In this document: positions 1-11,754 of the stretch, one piece after another
Layout of the letters: every line of letters begins with the position of its first letter
How positions within the stretch are numbered: position 1 is the stretch's first letter
Assembly (NCBI RefSeq): GCF_048544455.1
Contig: NC_133537.1
Coordinates: 17,855,541 to 17,919,540, forward strand
Source: Silene latifolia
Lineage: Eukaryota > Streptophyta > Magnoliopsida > Caryophyllales > Caryophyllaceae
DNA: 64,000 nucleotides
Direction of reading: 5' to 3'
Position numbers and translations under genes: made by a program
The notes under the pieces: generated by a model
What the model saw: only the letters and a program-made list of their open reading frames with translations
Databases searched by the model: none
What the model was told of the DNA's origin: nothing

Positions 1-40
1 ATTGTGCAACATATTCTTTCCTGACAGGGGACTTTAATTG

Positions 41-690
41 TTATGCGAGGGGCTTACCTGACTTTGAAGGTTTCAAATCCTGGGTGTAACATTCCTGGGC
101 CGTCCTTTGTTCTCCCCTGATGGTGGTTATCCCCCATTCGGTTGGTATCTTCACACATTGATGATATGTTGACAGGATGGCTTTGACGTTGTGGATCCAT
201 GGTCTGCCCAGGATTACGTTATACGAGGATAGGCAATCCATTACCCCGAATCTTTCATAGGAAGCTACGCCTTCCACATAAGTTGGCAGGCTAATTTCTC
301 CCAGGGTATTCTTTGTTTCTCCGCTGAATCCGACTAGGACACTGGATTTCTTGATGATTTTCTCTTCATCTATCTTCATAGCTTTGAGGACGTCGAGCAT
401 CACCAAGTTGATTTAACTGCCTCCGTCTATCAGGATTCTTGATACCTTAGCCGTGCCAATTTGCATGGTAATTACCAGGCTGTCGTGGTGTAGATCTGAT
501 ATTCCCTGCAGGTCTGAGTCATCAAAAGTAATGGCAGGTAATGACTTAGACCTAAAAGGGGTTTGAAGTTTAGAATCCATGGAGATTCTTTTGGCAGCCG
601 AGCTGGTTAAGCCACAGATTTCTGAGCCTCCGTTTATGAACTTGACTTCATAGATGGGGGAGAAGGAGGAAGATCTCTGTTGTTTCCTGG
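41..690 (-). pseudogene. Element A protease region (broken)
   Basis: Retropepsin-like domain that would cut the Gag-Pol polyprotein. The active-site motif DGGS is encoded at about 416-427 and is followed at once by an in-frame TAA (complement of 413-415), so the domain is split. The open part after the stop (41-406) continues through the flap region to the motif YNVILGRPW and then QCVKIPTEWG, both typical of plant Ty3/gypsy proteases of the Tat type. Upstream (about 690-430) the same reading can be followed through stops and shifts. Called a pseudogene because of the stop next to the catalytic aspartate. Confidence 0.75.
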
Positions 691-915
691 ATCTCTCTTA
701 CTTGATCCTTCATCTTTGCTCTTGGGTTGCTGGATTAAGTCTTTCAGATAGCCCTTCTTTAGGAGGTACGCCACTTGTTTCCTGAGTTGGATGCATTCTT
801 CTGTGGTGTGTCTGATATCCTGATGGAAGTCACACCATCTTGTTGGATCTTTCCTGGGGTTGTCAGATTTCTTGGGCCATCTGACCGTGTCTGCCAGGCT
901 TTCCAGGTGTTTGAT

Positions 916-2082
916 TCATCCTGCAGTATTTATAGAAAAGTTATATTCAGGAATAGTTGGTAGGCTAGAAAGGTTACCATTATGTTCCTGTGCCATGTTG
1001 ACTTCTGATCGTTCAGGTCTGGAATAGGGTGTTGATCTGGGGTTGCTTCCTTTCTGGTAGGAGCTTTTCCTGTTAGTGTGTCCGTAGCTTTGCTTTCCTC
1101 CGGATGAGTTTGTTCTGAAGTTGAGGTCTTCTTCCAATCTGACATGTTCTAAGGCGATGGATTGAAAAGTGGCAAAGGTTGGGCAGGCTTTTTTGGTTAA
1201 GTCTGCGTAGATGTCACTGTCAAGCAGGACTCCTTGTCTAAAGGCTTCTACCGCTGTTTCTTCATCGCACCTGGGAATGGCTACCTTCTCTTTGACAAAT
1301 CTTGCCAGGAATTCTTTGAGAGATTCTTCAGGGAGCTGTTTTACCCTGAACAAGTTACTGGGTCTCTTAGCCATGTCTCTGCTGCTTGCAAATTGTTGAT
1401 TAAAGGCATTGACTAGGTCTGCAAAGTTCTTGATACTTCCATTTGGGAGATTGATGAACCATTGCAATGCTGCTCCAGTTAGGGTTGTGCCAAAACCTTT
1501 ACACATGCAAACCTGCCTGAGTTCACTGGGTATTGAGGCGGCTAACATCTTCTGTTTGAATATAGTAACGTGATTTTGTGAATCAGAGGTTCCATCATAA
1601 GTTCTCATGGATGGGACGGTGAATTTCTTGGGGAGATCAATTTTTGCAATTTCATCTGCAAAGGGTGAGTCAGCGAAGCTGTCAACTTCTACCTCAGCCA
1701 TAGGATCTGGCACTCCAGGTATATTTTCTATCTTGTTATGGAGTTTTTGAATTTCCTGAAGCATAGCCATCATTATTGCTGCCTCAGTTTTGTTTGTTTC
1801 GTTGTTGGGAATGATTTGTGTACCGGATGAGGTGTCTTTCTCCGGAGTTCCAAAACTGGAGAAGTCAATGTGTTTGATGATTGATAAGAATGGGGTTCTT
1901 GGCTCGAATATGGTTTTGGAGCCTGAAGCCTGACTTTCCAATTTCTTTCTCAGATTAGACTCAGATTCCTTAAGTCTTGTGATCTCAGCCTCTGCTTGAG
2001 CCGCCTGCTCTTGAATTGTTTCCAATTTTTTGATCTTAGCCAAGGCGGCTGCCAATTATTGTTCTGGAGTAGGTTCTGTCAT
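916..2082 (-). pseudogene. Element A gag (near-intact, premature stop at codon 9)
   Basis: Capsid protein of the retrotransposon. The natural ATG is probably at 2082, but codon 9 is TAA; from the next codon the frame is open for about 379 residues to 916. The first 50 residues are a charged heptad-like coiled coil. The middle (about residues 190-300) is a retrotrans_gag domain with LQWFINLPNGSI and later FLARFVKEKV. The tail is rich in Ser, Gln and basic residues. A frameshifted Cys/His tail of the form CxxHxxxxHxxxxC can be read just beyond 916. A single early stop makes the copy formally dead, although the domain is well kept. Confidence 0.8.
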
Positions 2083-2154
2083 TTTTGTGTGTAAGGATAG
2101 AATGAGAAAGTGATGAGGAAGATTTTTTTATTAATGAACTAGATGGGCGCCAAT

Positions 2155-2832
2155 TGTTTTAGCCTGAATTCTCCTGAAAGGATCCGGCCTAAAGATTAAG
2201 TTGTGTGGGTATCTAGTTCTAATACTATTGAGAAAATGTTGAGTGACGGATGGAATAATTTATGAGAGAATAATGATGTTTATGTGTCCTGGATTAATTA
2301 ACTGGTTAAGAAAAATAAGAATACAATGGAATAAGAATAATAAGCTAATTGTACAAGAATGTTTGTCTCCTCCTTCCTCTGCTTTACAAATGCTCTTCTA
2401 CTCTATTTGTAGTCCTTTTATTCTAACGGTACAATCAATCATACACTCCTTTTGACTGTTGAAACCGTCTCCTAATTAATAGGGCACATTTCCTATTAAT
2501 CCGGCTGACTTATTCAAACTCAACAATTTATCCTTCCTCTCCTCTTGCACGTTGTAGTTTATGGAAATTGTATGTTCTTGTGATTGGACTTGGTCTTCCG
2601 TAAGAATAGGGTATGCACATAACTGCTTTGCTGGTCTGTTGATTAAATATCATGTTAGAGAGTTCCATCAAGCTATTCTAATATTGCTATCAGGCTTCTT
2701 CAGCAGCTTTTCCATCCTCTGATATTCTTTTCCTGTCAAATAATAGCTGCAATTGTCCGAACCCTGGTTTCCCCAGTTAGCCTAATCAAGTCAGGCTAAC
2801 TAAAGTCAGACCAGGCTAAATTGGACCTAACA
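2155..2832 (-). repeat. 5' LTR of element A
   Basis: A 678-bp segment bounded by TG at 2155 (TGTTTTAGCCTG) and CA at 2832 (GACCTAACA). On its left lies the complement of the primer-binding site (TTGGCGCC on the minus strand at about 2146-2154). On its right the integrase frame of element B resumes. The other LTR is outside the window, so the borders rest on the TG/CA ends, the primer site and the point where the host element resumes. Confidence 0.75.
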
Positions 2833-2837
2833 AAAGG

Positions 2838-3274
2838 GATGGTGGTATATGTTATATGTTGGCGAAGATTTGACAATTATGGCAATGTTTGACGTAGTTA
2901 CGGCAATCGGCTTCCATGGTGGTCCAGTAGTAACCTAGCCGCATGATTTTTCGGGTAAGCATCATTGCGCTCATGTGAGGGCCACATTCTCCGTCGTGTA
3001 CCTCTCCCATGATTTTTTTGGCTTTGTGATGGTCAATGGAAAGGAGGAGAATTCCCTGGGGTGTTCTTTTGTATAATTGATTTTGGTTTATCACGAATTG
3101 GGATGCAAGTAAACGGATGGCTCTTTGTCCTCTTGGGTCAGAGTTAGGAGGGAATTCGTTTTTGGTTTTGTAGTTGAGGATGGCTTGGTACCAAGGTTCA
3201 TCATGGCTTTCCTCGTCGTTGTTGATGGCACAAATGTGAGCTGGCTCGCTCCTTCTCTTGACACATAGGGGCAT
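2838..3274 (-). pseudogene. Element B integrase, N-terminal fragment
   Basis: Integrase joins the element cDNA to host DNA. Only the N-terminal zinc-binding part is present: an H-x-H, then C-x2-C arrangement is visible as VHDGECGPHM (His ligand region) followed by YVKHCHNCQIFAN. The frame then runs into the LTR of element A at 2832, so the catalytic D,D,E core has been displaced to the left, outside the window. It follows the second RNase H directly. The truncation comes from insertion rather than point decay. Confidence 0.85.
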
Positions 3275-4075
3275 CTATGTCATGTCGTCAGGTATGTTGA
3301 CGAGCGCAGCAAGTTTTGCCAGGGCGTCAGCAAATTGATTTTCCTCTCGTAGCAAGTGGAAGTAGTCGACTTGGTCGCAGAACTCGGCCTCTTGATTGAT
3401 CTTTGCTCGGTAGGGAGCTAAACTGTCACTTCGGATTTTCCATGATCCGGACACCTGATTGATGATGAGCGAGGAATCGCCGAGGACCCTCAGTCTCTTG
3501 ATGTCAAATGTGATGGCTGCTTGCAGGCCGATGAGACATGCTTCATATTCAGCGGCATTGTTGGTGACGGCGAAGTCCAGTTTGACCGAGATCGGAACAT
3601 GTTCTCCCTCTGGCGATATTAGGAAGATTCCTACCACAAAGCCTCTCAGATTAGATGCACCATCGAAGTATAGGTTCCATGCATCGGAATCGGCACAAAG
3701 GATGTCTTCGTCGGGAAGTGACCAGGTGTCGGTCGTTAGATCCTCGTTGACGGGATTCTCTGCCAGGAAATCGGCGACTGCTCTTCCCCTGATAACCTTG
3801 AGGGGTACAAACTTGAGATCAAACTTGGACAGCATGAGCGTCCACCTAGACAGCCTTCCGTTTAGTACCGGTTTTTCGAAGATGTATTTGACCGGGTCCA
3901 TCTTGGAGTAGATGTGGACCGTGTAGCTGAGCATATAATGCCGCAGCTTCTTTGTTGACCATACTAGGGCAAGGCACGTCTTTTCCAGTTGGGTGTACCT
4001 TGTCTCGTATTCGATGAACTTTTTGCTGATGTAGTAGATGGCTCGTTCCTCGCCATCGACCGTTTGTGCTAGCAT
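3275..4075 (-). pseudogene. Element B RNase H plus archaeal-type RNase H
   Basis: Two RNase H modules in one open frame of about 266 residues. The first half is the usual RT-linked RNase H, with ISKKFIEYETRYTQLEKTC and the following LRHYML. The second half is an additional domain with the acidic residues expected for an archaeal-type RNase H: YFDGASN, NNAAEYEACL, LGDSSLIINQ and NQFADALAKL. This second copy between RNase H and integrase is a hallmark of the Tat lineage (family knowledge). The domain looks catalytically complete; the break is at the junction with RT, where the frames at 4069-4075 overlap out of register. Confidence 0.85.
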
Positions 4076-5240
4076 TGCTCCATGGCTGTATCGGTAACAG
4101 TCAGGTATAGGGATAAAGGAATCCCCGGTTTAGGTGGCATGAGGACAGGAGGTTTGGATAGGATTTCCTTTATCCTGTCGAAGGTTTTTTGGCTGTCGTC
4201 ATCCCAATCAGTGTGATCGGAGGCGCGAAGCTTCTTGAATATTGGTTCACAAATCATGGTGAGCTTGGCAATGAAGCGGCTGATGTATTGGACCTGACCG
4301 AGAAATCCCCGAATCTCCTTCTCGTTCCTAGGCTGTGGCATTTGTTGAAGGGCTTTGATTTTGGTTGGATCAATCTCAATGCCTCTTTTGCTGACGATAT
4401 GTCCCAAGAGTTTTCCGGAGGTGACCCCGAATGCACACTTATGAGAATTTAGACTCATGTTATATTTCCGCAGACGAACGAAGAATTTTCGAAGGGCGCT
4501 GATGTGGCCGTCCCGTTCTCTTGACTTGACAATCATGTCATCGACATACACCTCTACCTCATTGTGCATCATATCATGTAGGAGAGTGGTAGCGGTTCTT
4601 TGATAGGTAGCCCCGGCGTTGATGAGACCGAAAGTCATGACTGTGTAGCAATATGTACCCCACTGTGTAGTGAAAGCAGTCTTGTGCATGTCTTCTTCAG
4701 CCATTTTAATCTGGTTGTATCCGGCATACCCGTCCATGAATGATAGGAGAGCATGTTCAGCAGTGTTGTCTACCAGAATGTCAACATGTGGCAAAGGGAA
4801 GTCGTCCCTTGTACTCGCCTTGTTCAGATCCCTGAATTTAACGCAAACCGAATTCTCCCGTCTTTATTCGGTACATGAACAATGTTGGTCACCCAGTCAG
4901 AGTATTCAGACACTTTGATGAAACCAGCCTTGAATTGTTTATCCATTTCTTCCTTGATTTTTAGGGCCCATTCAGGACGCATCCGGCGTAGCTTCGCTAC
5001 GAGGTTTAGCTCCGGCTTAATGGGTATCCGGTGCTCGCAATTTCTGTCAATCCTGGCATGTCTCTCAGAGGACCAGGCGAATACGTCTTTGTATTCGTGG
5101 AGGAAGTTAATGAACTGTTGTCTTTCCGAGGGGTCCAGGGTTGTCCATATCCTAAGTTCTTAAGGTGTGTTGTCGGTCCCTACGATAATAGGTTCGGTCT
5201 CCTCAATGATGGGGGTTCTGGTTTCCCGTTTGTCAAGTTC
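4069..5240 (-). pseudogene. Element B reverse transcriptase (broken)
   Basis: Reverse transcriptase that copies the element RNA. The open part (4069-4794) has the catalytic YVDDMIVKS motif, the preceding FGLINAGATYQR and the thumb-side GFLGQVQYISRF. The N-terminal fingers region (about 4800-5240) can be read through stops and a shift, including a segment of the form FAWSSE and a KDGRIR region. At least one frameshift near 4800-4860 separates the two parts. It continues leftward into the RNase H frame. Confidence 0.8.
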
Positions 5241-5245
5241 TTTGG

Positions 5246-6355
5246 CTAGGTGAGGTGGTTGTCACTCAAGTCAAATTCCTCATAGTCATTCAGAATTGCA
5301 TTGCAGTTAAATTGACATGAGTCATAAGCAAACTTAGCATTCATTAAGTTGACACGAGCGAAAAGCTCGGAGAGGACAGACATCTCATGGTCGGTCAGAG
5401 GCGACATAGCAGAGGAGGTGGCCCCTGGAATAGGCTCTAGGTTGTCACCTTTCATGGGAGTGGGGGTGACCCTAGTAGACTCAGCCTCTGAATCAGCCAC
5501 GACCTTGCGATAAAATAGCGGGAAGGGGACCTTGACTGGGACATCAGGAGTGTTAAGAGCTATGACAGACTCTGACTCCGACTCAGACTTAGATTCAGAT
5601 TCTTCTCCACTTCCTTCTTTGAACATAGGGCCTTCTCCGGTTGTGATCTTGAGAATGCGGCCTCGGCGATCGGTCCACTTGACGGTTTTCCTCCAGCCTT
5701 GTTCGGCTTTCTCCGGGTCAGTGTCGGAGATCAAAGCAGTTGGGTCAAATTGATTGTCCTTTAGGACGATGTTGATAATGTCCTCATAGTCGAGGTGCTT
5801 GATGTTATCCTCTCCAAAGAGGAGGGTGACAGCTTGTCCATCGAGGCATGATGACGGCTTAGACTCAGTTGATGCAGCTTCGGTGTTGTCGGGGATAAAG
5901 TAGCAATCCTGGAAGACTTCCACACCCGGGTACCTGGCCTTGGCTACAGAGTCATAGATCGGCTCCGGAAAGCCATGGTAGAGCTCTGATTCTCCCTCGG
6001 GGACAAAGTATCCGTTGAGGGTCAGATGATAAGGACGGAGGATAACTCCGTGCTTCTTGCGTTTTTGAACTAGGAGGTTTATCTCCTGGATATCTTCATC
6101 GGTAGGCTCATATCCCTGTCCGAAGGGAATGTTGGGTACCTTAGCCTGTTTCAAGAGAGGTAAGGTGCTCTTCAGTGGATTGAGGGGCAAGCCCGGGAAG
6201 TAACCCTGATGCATCATGATGCGGTTGACCGTGAGGTTGGCGAACGGGTCACAATCAAAGGGTGTTGATTCATCGGTTATGGCATTCACAGCTTGGAATC
6301 CCCACATTTCATTATCATCTTCCTCAATGGTCTGGGAGGCTATCCCCTTCCTCAT
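5246..6355 (-). pseudogene. Element B protease-RT linker region
   Basis: An open frame of about 369 residues between protease and RT. It holds an acidic, Ser/Glu-repeated stretch (ESESKSESESES, about residues 255-270) and a Gly/Pro-rich segment near the start (HQGYFPGLPLN). A long spacer at this place is known for Ogre-type elements, where part of it may be spliced out; I see no catalytic motif. The start is only the first Met in the frame; the natural protein would be a continuation of the protease polyprotein. Function unknown. Confidence 0.6.
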
Positions 6356-6457
6356 GACAGCTTTGATCGAGGAAGCAGGAATTGTGATCGTTTTCCCGTT
6401 GAAAGGGACCCTGATCTTCTGGTGGAGAGTTGAGGTAACTCCCTTGACGGCGTGAAT

Positions 6458-6892
6458 CTAAGGACGTCCCAGGAGCATATTGAAGGAGGCGTCGATGTCG
6501 ACCACCTGAAAAGTGGTTTGCCTTTCCAGTGGTCCGGGTGCGACAGTCAGAGTGAAGAGCCCCGCGACCTTGCGACGAGTGTCATTGTAGGCGCGTACTC
6601 CTTGATTTGTTGGGACCAAATCAGCTTCCTTAATACCCAGCTTGTGAGCAGTCTTGAGGGGAATGACATTTACCGCGGATCCGTCATCTACAAGGACCAT
6701 GGATACATTCTTCTTGAGACATTGTACGGTAATGTACAGGGCAAGGTTATGATTAGCTCCGGAGGGAGGGATGTCTTCGTCAGAGAAGACGACTGGGTTG
6801 TTCAAGTCAGGGGCGTCCCTCGTTATATGTGCCACTATTTCTTCAGGGGAAGAGGCTGAGGGCACAGTTAATTTTCCCAAGGCCTGTAGCAA
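6458..6892 (-). pseudogene. Element B aspartic protease
   Basis: Retropepsin-like domain that processes the polyprotein. The active-site segment reads VLVDDGSAVNVIP, so the usual D-S/T-G appears as D-D-G-S, as in other Tat-lineage proteases. The C-terminal motif FNMLLGRP ends the open frame where a TAG (complement of 6457-6459) cuts it. The continuing sequence (GVTSTLH-like region) leads into the linker. The domain itself is intact in this stretch. Confidence 0.8.
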
Positions 6893-6980
6893 AGCCTGTC
6901 GATGCTGAAAGGATGTTGCGATCAGTTGCCAGATCGAGATCTCGGCTTTTGCCTTCTGAAGCTGCTTGAGGATCGAATTC

Positions 6981-8793
6981 TCAGGAGCTCTTGGTTGAGT
7001 GTCTACTTCCGGGACGACTTGATCGTTTGGAGCGACCGCTGAATTGTTCGGGTTCTGATAGGGCGTCCGGACCGGGTAAGGTGACCAATCTCTTTCGCCC
7101 GTTTCTCTTTCCCTGGGACAATATAGACATATTCAACATTATCTCTCCAGATGCCATTGATTTCAGGATCTCGAAGGCGCCTTGGAGGGGTATTCTTTGG
7201 TAGGCAATTTTTGTGAGGGATATTTCTGTGACGGTCGTTTTTGTGGGGTTGATTATTGTGAGGGTGATTATTGTGAGGATAATTATTGTGAGGTGCATGC
7301 CAGAATGGTCGCGGGAGCAATCCGTCCTGGTGAGGGTAGTTTTGGGCGCTCGGGGGACTCTCCCTCGGGCGTGGTGGTGGAGGATTGAAGATAAGCCGGC
7401 GGTAGGCATCGTCAAGTCGGGTAATCCTCTCGAAAAGGCTGGCTATGGCTTCCTCAACCTGTTGGAACATGGTGAGCATAGTTGCGGCACTAAACACAAA
7501 TACCCTGACCGAGGGATTTTTCTCCAAGGTGTTCACCTCGTCATCAATTGGCAGGATGAGGTGAGAGCAGTCCAGAGTTGGTTCATCATTGGAGATAGCG
7601 TGGATTCCGAGAGGATTTGTTTTGTTGTTCGGCTTTGTTGGTGGGGGTAAAGGCAATTCCCCTTTCTCAATCATGTCTTGGATGATGTGTTTGAGTTTGA
7701 AGCAGGTTTTTGTATCATGCCCTTTCCCTTGATGGTACTGACAGTAGGCATTGGGGTTCCAGAAGCGGGATTTCTTAGCATCGGTCGGATCCGGGGTGGG
7801 TCTGATTGGTTGTAACTTTCCCTAGCCCATGAGCCTCTTCAGGGCACTTGCATAAGTTGACCCTATATTTGTGAACACTCTCTGGGGGATCTCAGCTCTC
7901 TTAGCAGATGGTTCAACGAGTTTGACTTCATTGATCTTGTTCATTTGACCATAAGGGCGAGATCCGGTTGAGGTGGATCCCTGGTAGCCTCTGCCAGTGG
8001 TTTTGGCCAAGACACCCTTTCGGAGGTCATCTTCAATGCGTGTCCCCAGAATTTGCAGATCTTAGAAGGTCTTAATATTTTGATACCTCAGTAAGTTGGC
8101 ATACACTAGGCGGAGGTTGTTGACGAACTTTTCCACCAAAGTTGATTCACTCGGCTTCCTGACCAGCTGAGTACTTACCCTCCTCCAATGGGTTAAGAAC
8201 TCGATGAATCCCTCCTTGTCGTTCTGGGTTAGGACCTCAAGGGTACGGGTATTGGCTTGGATTTCAACATTGTCAGCGTATTGCTTAGCAAATTCAACTG
8301 CGACCTCATCCCAGGTAGTAAGGTTCTTCGGGTCAAGGGAGTAGTACCATTGGCGAGGGATCAGTTCCAAGGATGATGGGAAGATCCGGGTGAAGAGCTC
8401 CTGTTTGACCCCTTTTATGGCCATGTTGTCTTTGAAGGCTCGAATATGATTGAGCGGGTCCTCCACTCCTTTGAATTTAGGTAAATCAGTTAGGGTAAAT
8501 TTGTCGGGTAATTGATCCCCAACAGGTTCAAACCTTCGGTTGTTCTTAACATGGATATTGTTACCCCGGGCTAGGAGCTGTTCTTCCAATAGCTTTAGCC
8601 TCTTCTCAGTTTCAGTCAGAGGTGGAGTGTTATGTCCTCCAGCTTCTTTGTTTTCCAGGGTGTCGATACGGGTCTCGACATGATCCAGGGTGACCTTAAG
8701 AGCGGTGAGCAGGCTGGCTAGTTGAACAGTCGTGACATCTCTGTTGTTATCAATGTTGTTGCTGTTGACAGACGAAGTTGAAGACGGGCCCAT
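6981..8793 (-). pseudogene. Element B gag (three frame pieces)
   Basis: Capsid/nucleocapsid polyprotein, now in three open pieces: 8062-8793 (matrix/capsid, 243 residues, with LTDLPKFKGVEDPLNHIRAF and later FIEFLTHWRRVS), 7822-8010, and 7003-7674. A stop near 8063 and another at 7822 separate them. Between 7680 and 7770 a nucleocapsid-like Cys/His motif, CQYHQGKGHDTKTC, can be read, which is typical of Tat-lineage gag. The last piece carries a minisatellite-like run of PHNN/PHKN repeats (about 7215-7310). The start Met at 8793 lies about 1.5 kb from the primer site. Confidence 0.8.
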
Positions 8794-10285
8794 GGTTCTG
8801 AAGTAGAAAAATGGCTCACATTACAACTCAATCCGACACGGTTCGAAGACTGAACGCAGACAACACAAAGGACGAGACAAAGATCAGACTCAACAAGACG
8901 AGGATGACCGTGTGTGGTTCCTCGGTGCAAACCCGATTTATGACGTGATGGTGTTGACCGAACTTTTAACATGATTCCAACGTAACGGCGTGACGCCATT
9001 GGACAAGTCTCGTGGTGAGACGACACATAAGTAAAGACTCATAAGTACGTTTGCTTCGACTCGATAGACACGAGGCGGAATTGGAATGGTGGACTGAAGT
9101 TTTCGAAAATAGAAATTTTCAAAAAGATTCATTCATCGCTTTGTGGACGGCTTCCTAAGATAGAGATCTCCGCAAGTCGGTCAGTTGAAAGGGTTGTCTT
9201 AAGTTTATTTGCAAAGAACAGTTTGAGTTTGAATCGGCTCGGAAAACAAGGCACTGCCTCCCAAGACGGTTTTTTGAAATTCAAAATTGTATGTTTTGAA
9301 AATCGAGTTTGAAATGTTTGAAGAGGTCTCGGGGACGGTGCTTGGTCCTCGGGATCTCGAAAGTGTCTCGAGAAAAGGGTGTGTGCTTTTCTCGGGTTTT
9401 GAAAGAGCCATTGCCGGCACAAGACGGGCTAAAATTCGTATCTAGACGCAGCGATTATAACGGCGTAAAAAGGTGATTTGAAATGGTTGTAGAAAATCGA
9501 GTTTGAAAATCGTCATTACGACGGCCTAGAAAGACGTGTTGAAATGGTTATAAAAACCGGGTTTGAAAATCGTCATTACGACGGCCTAGAAAGGCGTGTT
9601 GAAATGGTTATAAAAAATCGGGTTTGAAAATCGTCATTACGACGGCCTAGAAAGGCGTGTTGAAATGGTTATAAAAACCGGGTTTGAAAATCGTCATTAC
9701 GACGGCCTAGAAAGGCGTGTTGAAATGGTTATAAAAAACCGGGTTTGAAAATCGTCATTACGACGACCTAGAAAGGCGTGCAACGGTCGGCAAAAGACCG
9801 AGGTTTGAAACGGCCATTATAACGGCGCAAAAGGGTGATTTTGAAAGTTTGAAAATGACGCGGAAGGACTTATGATCAAGTAGCACATAAGCACTCACAG
9901 TTCATTATATTATGCATTATGCTGACACGGGTTTTGGCTTAGAAGGGTGGGTTACACACCAAGCAATCAAACCCCGATTTGCGAGAGAGATACCAATCCA
10001 AACAAAATGTGTAAGGAGGGTGCCCTAGCCTCGTGCTCGAAAGTGATGAAAGCTCTTTGACGAAACAGAAATGTGTGACGTCAAAGGTATGCTTGACTCA
10101 ATCGGGATTCGAAACGCGGGGATGAGAAAACTCACGCCGACGAGACGAGCCAATCGGCCGATGAAGGTTAAGTTGTGGGCCTGAACAAGGAACCCGACCG
10201 TGACCGTAATATCACTTAGTGCATTCCAACCAAGACCTCGTTCGAGTCTCACCATCTAGAGATCACAAAGACGTAAGTGTCCTAG
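8794..10285 (-). other. Element B 5' leader
   Basis: About 1.5 kb between primer site and gag. It contains the 60-bp tandem array listed separately. Short open frames occur here (for example 9129-9422 and 10025-10255), but none has a recognisable domain. Ogre elements often carry an extra ORF in this place; if one existed here, it is no longer recognisable. Confidence 0.5.
9433..9840. repeat. 60-61 bp tandem repeat in the leader of element B
   Basis: Five well-kept units start near 9479, 9540, 9600, 9661 and 9721, each running GAAATGGTTATAAAAA, then GGGTTTGAAAATCGTC, then ATTACGACGGCCTAGAAAGG. Degenerate half-units flank the array on both sides (about 9433-9478 and 9778-9840). Neighbouring units differ by only one or a few bases, which suggests recent unequal exchange or slippage during reverse transcription. 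Confidence 0.9.
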
Positions 10286-10309
10286 TTTTCCCCAGCTGAG
10301 TCTCCAATC
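10286..10309 (-). promoter_or_regulatory. Primer-binding site of element B
   Basis: On the minus strand the sequence just inside the LTR reads TTGGAGACTCAGCTGGGGAA. It matches the TTGGCGACTC..GGGGA type of site I associate with Ogre-like elements, with one or two changes. It defines the inner end of the 5' LTR at 10310 (LTR ends CCACA on the minus strand). Confidence 0.6.
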
Positions 10310-10721
10310 TGTGGACATGGCCCACCTGCGGGTCCGGTTCTATCTGCGGACGCGCAGCGGTCTTTTGAAAGCCACGCTCGGCGGCGTAAAAATGCTTTCG
10401 ACCGGATCGTTTTGGATCGGTCGGTTTCGTCTCGGTAAGGGCCTCGAAACGATTAGAGATGTTCGGAGTTGCCACCAAGCATTTGTGGGATGCTTGGAAC
10501 CCGTTCGAAATCCACTTTATACCTCGGTCAAATCGAAGCACAAAGCAGCGTTTGACATAGGTACTAAAGATAAGGAAATCGTCCCTCTTTAGCATCCTAT
10601 CTCTAGAATGACTCTCGTACGCCCTGGATAAGGTCGTCCACTATCCAAAGTTTCTGAGTAAGAGGTGAAGGTACATATTGGGAAGCCCTTTAATCAGACA
10701 CCCAATCCCGCCCGCGGTAGC

Positions 10722-11754
10722 TGTTGGAGCTTGTGTCCTCCACAAATTAGTGTAATAACATTTATAAATCTCTTATAGGTTCACAAGGGTATACTTCGTA
10801 TTTTATCAGTTGATTAACGATTACCTAATAACGGTTGGCTTGCTAGAATGTTTGACGTTATTATCATACAGATGGCGGTGATCAACTGGTCCCTAAAAGT
10901 CACACCTAAAGGATGTGTTTGAGAGATGTGATTATGGAAATGTAATCACATTGATGCCTTATATGACTAAACAGTTAGTCAACGTGTTGATGAGATGATT
11001 ATTTAATGCCGATTAAATAGTATTAGCTGAGACGAATTAACTGTCAATTCGTAAATGGAATATAATATGTTATATTTAATTAATGTATATAATGTTAGCT
11101 TGGACGAATTAATATGTTAATTTGTAATTAAATGTAATCGGTTATATTTAATTAGCTAATTATAAATATGCGATATTTATAGTTAAAGTATATTTTACAC
11201 GAGATTGTTATAATATATGTTGTCAGGCCGGACTTAACAAATCGACTACAATCAGTTATGTATGGACTTATTAAAACGGGACAACATGTATGACAATTAA
11301 TAAAATGTACACATTATATATAATTTTAGAATAACCAAAAATAAGAGGATTTTATCCTAATTTGTGGTTGTTGCTAAAACCGAAAATAAGAAGAAATATC
11401 CTCTTATTTTCGGATATATGGGCCGAAAAATTAAAAGGAAAAATCGACCCTAATCACTCAAGCACACGGTTAAAGGGAGATTAAGGAGAGGATTTTTCTA
11501 ACCTAATTTGAGACCTAGCCTCCTCTCATAAAAGAAAAACACAAAAACCTAAAAATTAATTAGTTAATTTGGGATCGATTCTAGCAAGAAGCAAAGGGCA
11601 TATCTCATATCATCTTGGGTGCAACTGATAGGTGAATATCATTGCGATATTGTTCTTAGGCCGATTTTGCTAGGACCGAAGGTTGTTTCTTCATTCTCTA
11701 CTTTTGTTTATGCAATTTATTTTATGACTCGTAATCATCTTTATAAATTCGTTA
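10722..11754 (+). repeat. 5' LTR of element C (3' end missing)
   Basis: Starts TGTTGGAGCTTGTGTCC and matches the right LTR closely until AATTCGTTAT at about 11745-11754. Beyond this the match stops, although the right LTR continues about 45 bp to TTTCCCACA. No tRNA-Met-type primer site is visible after it. The inner end of this LTR, probably with the primer site, has been deleted or replaced. Confidence 0.85.

Larger units (their letters stand above)
1..2832 (-). mobile_element. Ty3/gypsy retrotransposon A (5' part, Tat-lineage type)
   Basis: Seen: reading leftward, a 678-bp 5' LTR, a primer-binding site beginning TTGGCGCCCATC, a gag-like frame and an aspartic protease region, after which the element runs off the left edge. 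It sits inside the integrase frame of element B, so it inserted after B. The base run AAAGG at 2833-2837 is the expected 5-bp target duplication on this side; its partner would lie left of the window. The protease downstream motif ILGRPWIH and the Cys/His gag tail resemble Tat-lineage elements (family knowledge). Coding regions are broken, so this is a decayed copy. Confidence 0.85.

Noticed and set aside
3459-3911. 150-codon plus-strand ORF
   Set aside because: Lies exactly opposite the RNase H frame of element B; its composition reflects the complementary strand and no domain is seen.
9433-9840. CRISPR-like regular repeat
   Set aside because: Whole 60-bp units repeat head to tail without unique spacers, in a plant retrotransposon leader.
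10263-10595. 110-codon minus-strand ORF at the primer site of element B
   Set aside because: Spans the LTR/primer-site border, so it cannot be a natural leader ORF; no domain.
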